A stretch of DNA of 64,000 bases from AP-15 sp963712825 (GTDB lineage: Bacteria; Pseudomonadota; Alphaproteobacteria; ATCC43930; CGMCC-115725): contig CAVQJP010000016.1 in assembly GCA_963712825.1 (NCBI GenBank), positions 957,869 through 1,021,868 on the forward strand, in the 5' to 3' direction. Position numbers and translations under genes: made by a program. This document shows, one piece after another, positions 60,213 through 64,000 of the stretch (position 1 is the stretch's first letter; each line of letters begins with the position of its first letter). The notes beneath the pieces were generated by a model. The model was not told where the DNA came from. It ran no database searches and was given only the letters and a program-made list of their open reading frames with translations.

Positions 60213-60247
60213 TCAGAGGCGATGCACGGACCGATGCATATCCTTCC

Positions 60248-60321
60248 TGGAGGCCGGAAGCGGAATCGAACCGCTGTACGAGGATTTGCAGTCCTCTGCA
60301 TAACCACTCTGCCATCCGGCC
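60248..60321 (-). tRNA. tRNA-Cys (GCA)
   Basis: The minus strand gives a 74-base cloverleaf. The acceptor stem GGCCGGA is followed by D-arm GGCAGAGTGGTTATGC, the anticodon loop ACTGCAAA has anticodon GCA, and the T-arm is GCGGTTCGATTCCGC. The 3' end TCCA encodes CCA. It lies 35 bases upstream of tRNA-Asn, so the two may be one transcript. Confidence 0.97.
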
Positions 60322-60475
60322 GGAGCGGCCTCATATAGGCGCGCCAGACCGTTCGGGTCAAGCGCAACCGTATTCGCCGGCGCCGCTAATTCCCGGAAGA
60401 GTAGCGTCGAGGGCGGCTCGCGCGTCTTTGCGGCAGGCGCTTTTCAAAGCGCAACGCCGCAACCGCCGCGATGGT

Positions 60476-61261
60476 TTACCGCGCCAGAAAGCGGGCGACG
60501 TGGTCGGCGAAAGCCTCGGGCTGCTCGATCTCGGGGTGATGGCCGGCGCGTGCGATCGGCTCGAACCGGGCGTCCGGGATCATCCCGGCATAGGCGCGTC
60601 CGTATTCGGGCCTTACCACGCCGTCGCTCTCGCCCCACAGCACCAGGGTAGGCACGTCGATCGCGCCGAGCCAGCGCGGCAATTGCGGGTTGTACATATA
60701 AGGGTGCCACGCATAAAGACAAAGCGCCTCGCGGTTGCGCGCATGGACGACCAGCGCCTCGTCCGACATCGCGTTGTAGTCGGGGGCGCAACGGTCGGGG
60801 TCGTGCCAGCTGCGGCGCCGCACCTCGTCGGGCGACTTGTTGAAAATGTCGAGGATGTCCGGCGTCTCGCGGTCGCTGATCTTGATGCCGACCGGGTCGA
60901 CCAGGACGAGCTTGTCGATCCGGTGGCTGCAGGCAGCCGCGACCTCGGCCGCAAGCCAGCCGCCGAACGAGAGGCCGATCACGGTTGTCTTGTCCGCCGG
61001 CAACGCCCTCAGCACCGCAAGATAAAGATGGACGAGGTCGTAGACCGTGTCGAAATTCTCGGGCCGCGGCGTATTGCCAAAACCGGGCGCGGATGGGGCG
61101 ACGACTTCGCCGTGGCGCGCCAGCCGATCGAGAAACGGCGCCTCGGGGTCGACCGTGTCGAAACCGTGCAGCAGCAAAATCGGGCGTCCGGCGCCGCGGC
61201 GCAGCACCTCAAGCTCGATCCCCTGCACCGTCAGCCGATCGGCCGCCATCCCCGTCCTCAT
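60476..61261 (-). CDS. Alpha/beta hydrolase
   Basis: This 261-residue single-domain hydrolase has oxyanion LLLHGFDTVD, nucleophile elbow GLSFGGWLAAE (Ser), acid Asp in LWGESDGVVRPE and His in ARAGHHPEIEQPE. The catalytic triad is complete, in contrast to the protein at 19677. Substrate unknown. GGAGG lies ten bases before ATG 61261. Confidence 0.9.
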   Translation of the reverse strand: MRTGMAADRLTVQGIELEVLRRGAGRPILLLHGFDTVDPEAPFLDRLARHGEVVAPSAPGFGNTPRPENFDTVYDLVHLYLAVLRALPADKTTVIGLSFGGWLAAEVAAACSHRIDKLVLVDPVGIKISDRETPDILDIFNKSPDEVRRRSWHDPDRCAPDYNAMSDEALVVHARNREALCLYAWHPYMYNPQLPRWLGAIDVPTLVLWGESDGVVRPEYGRAYAGMIPDARFEPIARAGHHPEIEQPEAFADHVARFLAR

Positions 61262-61511
61262 CGCGACAGTTCCTCCATCCGAGCCACCTGGCGGTGTTAT
61301 AGACTCGAACCGCGGCGCGCGGAAACCAATGTCCGGGCCGTGCCCCAGTGCCCCCGCGGCTCCGTGCCCCTGGACGCCGGCGGCCGGAAGACTACATTCT
61401 GCGGCGACCGGATCACTGTTCGGCTGCGCTCCGGCGAGGCGGCGGCAGAGACCCCCCGGGACCCCGTTCTAGACCCGTCGCGGGACGGGCCGTCTTGCCG
61501 CAAAGGCTCCG

Positions 61512-62873
61512 ATGATCGCTATGTCACGCCTGCCCCATCTGGTCGCCAGGGCGACCGCCGCCGCGCTGATCTCGCTTTCGCTTTACGGCTGCAACAGCGC
61601 CGGGGCCGGCTCCGCCGCATCGTCCGCGTCGATTGACCCCGCCGATTTTGGGTTGCTGCAAGATGTCGCGCGGGTGGTGCAGCGGAATTACGTCGAGCCG
61701 GTCAACGGCGACGACCTGACCGAGGACGCGCTGAAAGGCATGCTGACCCGGCTTGACCCGCATTCCGATTACATGGATGCCGATCAGTACCAGCAGATGA
61801 CCGCCGTCACCCGCGGCCAGTTTGGCGGGATCGGCATCGAGCTGACCTTGGAGGGCAAGGTGCCCGAGGTGATCTCGCCGATCGACGGCACACCCGCCGC
61901 CAATGCCGGGATCGAGCCTGGCGACCGGATCGTAAAGATCGACGGGCTCGCCACCACCGGCATGGATGTCGAGACCGTCGTCAAGCGGCTGCGCGGCGCG
62001 CCCGGGTCTCGCGTGACTTTGGAAATCGCGCGCGCCGACCGGCCGCCTTTCGACGTGACCCTGACCCGCAACGTCATCCGCGTCGTCTCGGTCAAGGCGG
62101 CGCTGAGGGGCGACAAGATCGGCTATGCCCGGGTCACGACCTTCACCGAAAACACCGCGACCGAGCTCGCCGACGCGATCGCCAAAATGAAGGCGCAGGC
62201 GCACGGGCGCCTGAACGGCTTTGTCCTCGACCTGCGCAACGACCCGGGCGGTCTGCTCGATGCGGCCGTCGACGTGACCGGCGAATTTGTCGACGGCGGC
62301 GTTGTGGTCACGACCAAGGGCCGCAACCGCGACGACGACCGCGTCTACCGCGCCCCGGTCGCGGGCAATCTGATCCCCGGCGTCCCGATGGTCGTGCTGG
62401 TCAACAGCGCCTCGGCCTCGGCCGCCGAGATCGTCGCCGGCGCCTTGCAGGACGACCACCGAGCCACCGTCATGGGCACGCGCAGCTTTGGCAAGGGCTC
62501 GGTGCAGACGATCATCCCGATCGAGGGGCACGGCGCGTTGCGGCTGACAACGGCGCTCTACTACACGCCGTCGGGACGCTCGATCCAGGGCCAAGGCATC
62601 ACCCCCGACATGGTCGTCACCTTGCCGAAGAGCGAACAGGTCGCGAACGCGGTGCTGAGCCATGAAAGCGACCTTTACGGGGCTTTCAAGAACACCGGGT
62701 CGCTGAACGGGCAGCTGAGCGCCGCGGCGGCAGCGTCGCTGGCGGGCAGCGACACCGGCGAGCACCCGATCAAGCCGCTGATCATCGGCACCACCAAAGA
62801 TGCGCAGCTCGACGCCGCCGTCGGCTATCTGCAGCGCGCGGTGCGCGGCGACACCGGCCCGCATCCCGGCTGA
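61512..62873 (+). CDS. ctpA: S41 family C-terminal processing peptidase (CtpA), lipoprotein-like
   Basis: This 453-residue protease has an N-terminal signal with a lipobox-like LSLYGC, a PDZ domain (about residues 95-180, GGIGIELTLEGKVPEVISPIDGTPAANAGIEPGD), and the S41 catalytic part. The Ser lies in VLVNSASASAAEIVAGAL and the Lys in RSFGKGSVQTI. Such peptidases trim C-termini of periplasmic proteins. The gene is on the + strand; an ATG three codons later is a possible alternative start. Confidence 0.94.
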   Translation: MIAMSRLPHLVARATAAALISLSLYGCNSAGAGSAASSASIDPADFGLLQDVARVVQRNYVEPVNGDDLTEDALKGMLTRLDPHSDYMDADQYQQMTAVTRGQFGGIGIELTLEGKVPEVISPIDGTPAANAGIEPGDRIVKIDGLATTGMDVETVVKRLRGAPGSRVTLEIARADRPPFDVTLTRNVIRVVSVKAALRGDKIGYARVTTFTENTATELADAIAKMKAQAHGRLNGFVLDLRNDPGGLLDAAVDVTGEFVDGGVVVTTKGRNRDDDRVYRAPVAGNLIPGVPMVVLVNSASASAAEIVAGALQDDHRATVMGTRSFGKGSVQTIIPIEGHGALRLTTALYYTPSGRSIQGQGITPDMVVTLPKSEQVANAVLSHESDLYGAFKNTGSLNGQLSAAAAASLAGSDTGEHPIKPLIIGTTKDAQLDAAVGYLQRAVRGDTGPHPG

Positions 62874-63074
62874 GCGGCTCCGGCGACCGCTTTGCAAGGC
62901 ACCGCAAAGGGGCTGGCCGGGCTGGAGGTGCTCAGCAGCGCGCCATTGACGTGCGGTTCAAGTGGATGATCATGGCCGCGCGCCGGGTTTGAGCGCTGCG
63001 CCCGCCGTTGCGGGGAGCGGCGCGCCGGAGCAAACTCGGCGGCTCTGAGGAGCATGCCGGAGCGGAGACACGAA

Positions 63075-64000
63075 ATGGAACAGCAGCCCGCATTGCAGTG
63101 GCCGATCGAGGGCAACGCCCGCGTTCCCTACCGCGTGTTTTCCGATCCGGAAATCTATCGCGAGGAACTGGCCCGCGTCTTTCTCGGGCCGACCTGGCAG
63201 TTTCTGACCCTCGCCGGCGAACTGCCCCAGCCCGGCGACTATCTGACGACGTTTCTCGGCGAAACCCCGGTCATTGTTGCCCGCGGCAATGACGGGGCGT
63301 TGCATGCGATGGTCAACCGCTGCGCCCATCGCGGCAACCTCGTCTGCCTGAAGCGGCGCGGCCACGCCGACAACCTGACCTGCGTCTACCACGCCTGGCG
63401 ATACGACCTCGAAGGCAATCTCGACAGCGTCGCGTTTCGGCGCGGTGTTGCCGGCAAGGGCGGCATGCCGGCGAGCTTCCGCCTCGAAGACCACGGCCTC
63501 CAAAAACTGCGCGTCGACCGCTTCGGCGACCTCGTATTCGGCACCTTGTCGCCGGATGCGCCGCCGCTCGGCGACTATGTCGGCAATCTGATCGGGTCGC
63601 GCATCCATCGGGTTTTGCACGGCACGCCCAAGGTCTTGGGAACCACCTCGCAAATTCTGCACAACAATTGGAAGCTCTATTTCGAGAATGTGCGCGACAC
63701 CTATCACGCGACATTGCTCCACAGCTTTTTTACGACGTTCCGCATGTCGCGTCTGACCTCGGAGGGCGGGGTCGACATCGCCGAGAACGGGGCGCACCAC
63801 GCGAGCTACACCCGCAACAAGATCGACCGCGTCGGCGCCGCCGCATCGGACGAGCTCTATGCCGGCATCCCGTCACTGCACGAGAATTTCCGGCTTGCCG
63901 ATCCCGCCTTTCTGTCCATGACAGAAGAGTTCGGCGACGACACCACGACACAAATTCTGTCGTTGTTTCCGAATTTCGTGCTGCAGCAGATTCAGAACAG
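63075..64000 (+). CDS. Rieske non-heme iron oxygenase alpha subunit, 3' end outside window
   Basis: The frame is open from ATG 63075 to the end of the window (308 codons seen). The Rieske ligands are in VNRCAHRGNLVCLKRRG and CVYHAWRYDLEG. The mononuclear iron site is D-x2-H-x4-H in ENVRDTYHATLLHSFF. It resembles anthranilate/salicylate/benzoate-type dioxygenase alpha subunits. The ferredoxin reductase and beta-subunit genes may follow outside the window. A second in-frame ATG at 63054 is possible as start. Confidence 0.9.
   Translation, partial: MEQQPALQWPIEGNARVPYRVFSDPEIYREELARVFLGPTWQFLTLAGELPQPGDYLTTFLGETPVIVARGNDGALHAMVNRCAHRGNLVCLKRRGHADNLTCVYHAWRYDLEGNLDSVAFRRGVAGKGGMPASFRLEDHGLQKLRVDRFGDLVFGTLSPDAPPLGDYVGNLIGSRIHRVLHGTPKVLGTTSQILHNNWKLYFENVRDTYHATLLHSFFTTFRMSRLTSEGGVDIAENGAHHASYTRNKIDRVGAAASDELYAGIPSLHENFRLADPAFLSMTEEFGDDTTTQILSLFPNFVLQQIQN

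Overview
The window is GC-rich, densely coded bacterial chromosomal DNA. The gene content fits an environmental alphaproteobacterium: a RegB/RegA-type redox two-component pair, a pst-phoU-phoB operon, Rieske and flavin monooxygenases, a CaiB-type CoA transferase, a TreY/TreZ glycogen-to-trehalose route and several dispersed REP-like palindromic repeats. The order cannot be fixed from sequence alone. No phage, insertion sequence, rRNA or CRISPR array was seen.

Layout. 1-5 kb: GNAT acetyltransferases, a glutathione transferase, a Phd/VapC toxin-antitoxin pair, a methyltransferase, an F420/FMN luciferase-like oxidoreductase and a VOC protein. 5.3-12 kb: an OmpA-type lipoprotein, a second glutathione transferase, two tandem beta-propeller lactonase paralogues (the second frameshifted), a Crp/Fnr regulator and an MFS transporter. 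12.3-17.6 kb: the phosphate operon pstSCAB-phoU-phoB on the minus strand, with an 11-bp-periodic Pho box upstream of pstS. 17.8-22.4 kb: an N-acyl-D-amino-acid deacylase-like amidohydrolase, an alpha/beta-hydrolase-fold protein without the nucleophilic serine, and a frameshifted TPR-sulfotransferase.

23-29.2 kb holds the most unusual locus. It has a sigma-54 activator without a receiver domain, then a near-consensus -24/-12 promoter with upstream inverted repeats. Next come a 638-residue secreted Thr/Asn/Gly/Ser repeat protein, a 125-residue secreted protein, a secreted stand-alone C39 cysteine peptidase, a lipoprotein with a double-glycine leader-like motif, and a 115-residue exported protein. 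Three of the proteins carry a similar 12-residue leader-like motif and three share a 25-residue C-terminal motif. The arrangement recalls Fap (FapD is a C39-type protease) and curli amyloid systems, but the match is distant and no exporter is in the window. I propose a Fap-like extracellular fibre or matrix system.

29.4-44.8 kb: GlnRS, a 1116-residue VanZ/O-antigen-ligase fusion, a deletion remnant of a Gfo/Idh/MocA dehydrogenase, a dienelactone hydrolase, a small protein paired with a degenerate PIN-like protein, a CoA transferase, a metallophosphoesterase, a cupin, a flavin split-barrel protein, an orphan modA under a Mo-box promoter, an ABC-2 exporter whose permease has an in-frame stop, and regB-regA. 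45.6-51.1 kb: a small-molecule catabolic cluster (ureidoglycolate lyase-like, FAD monooxygenase, flavin monooxygenase, esterase, Rieske oxygenase). 51.3-59.8 kb: treY plus an 1867-residue maltokinase-TreZ-MalQ fusion, together a compact glycogen/maltodextrin-to-trehalose module. 60-64 kb: tRNA-Asn, tRNA-Cys, an alpha/beta hydrolase, a CtpA-type protease and a truncated Rieske oxygenase.

Four genes carry disruptive lesions: two one-base insertions, one nonsense codon and one internal deletion. Either local gene decay or sequencing/assembly error is possible.
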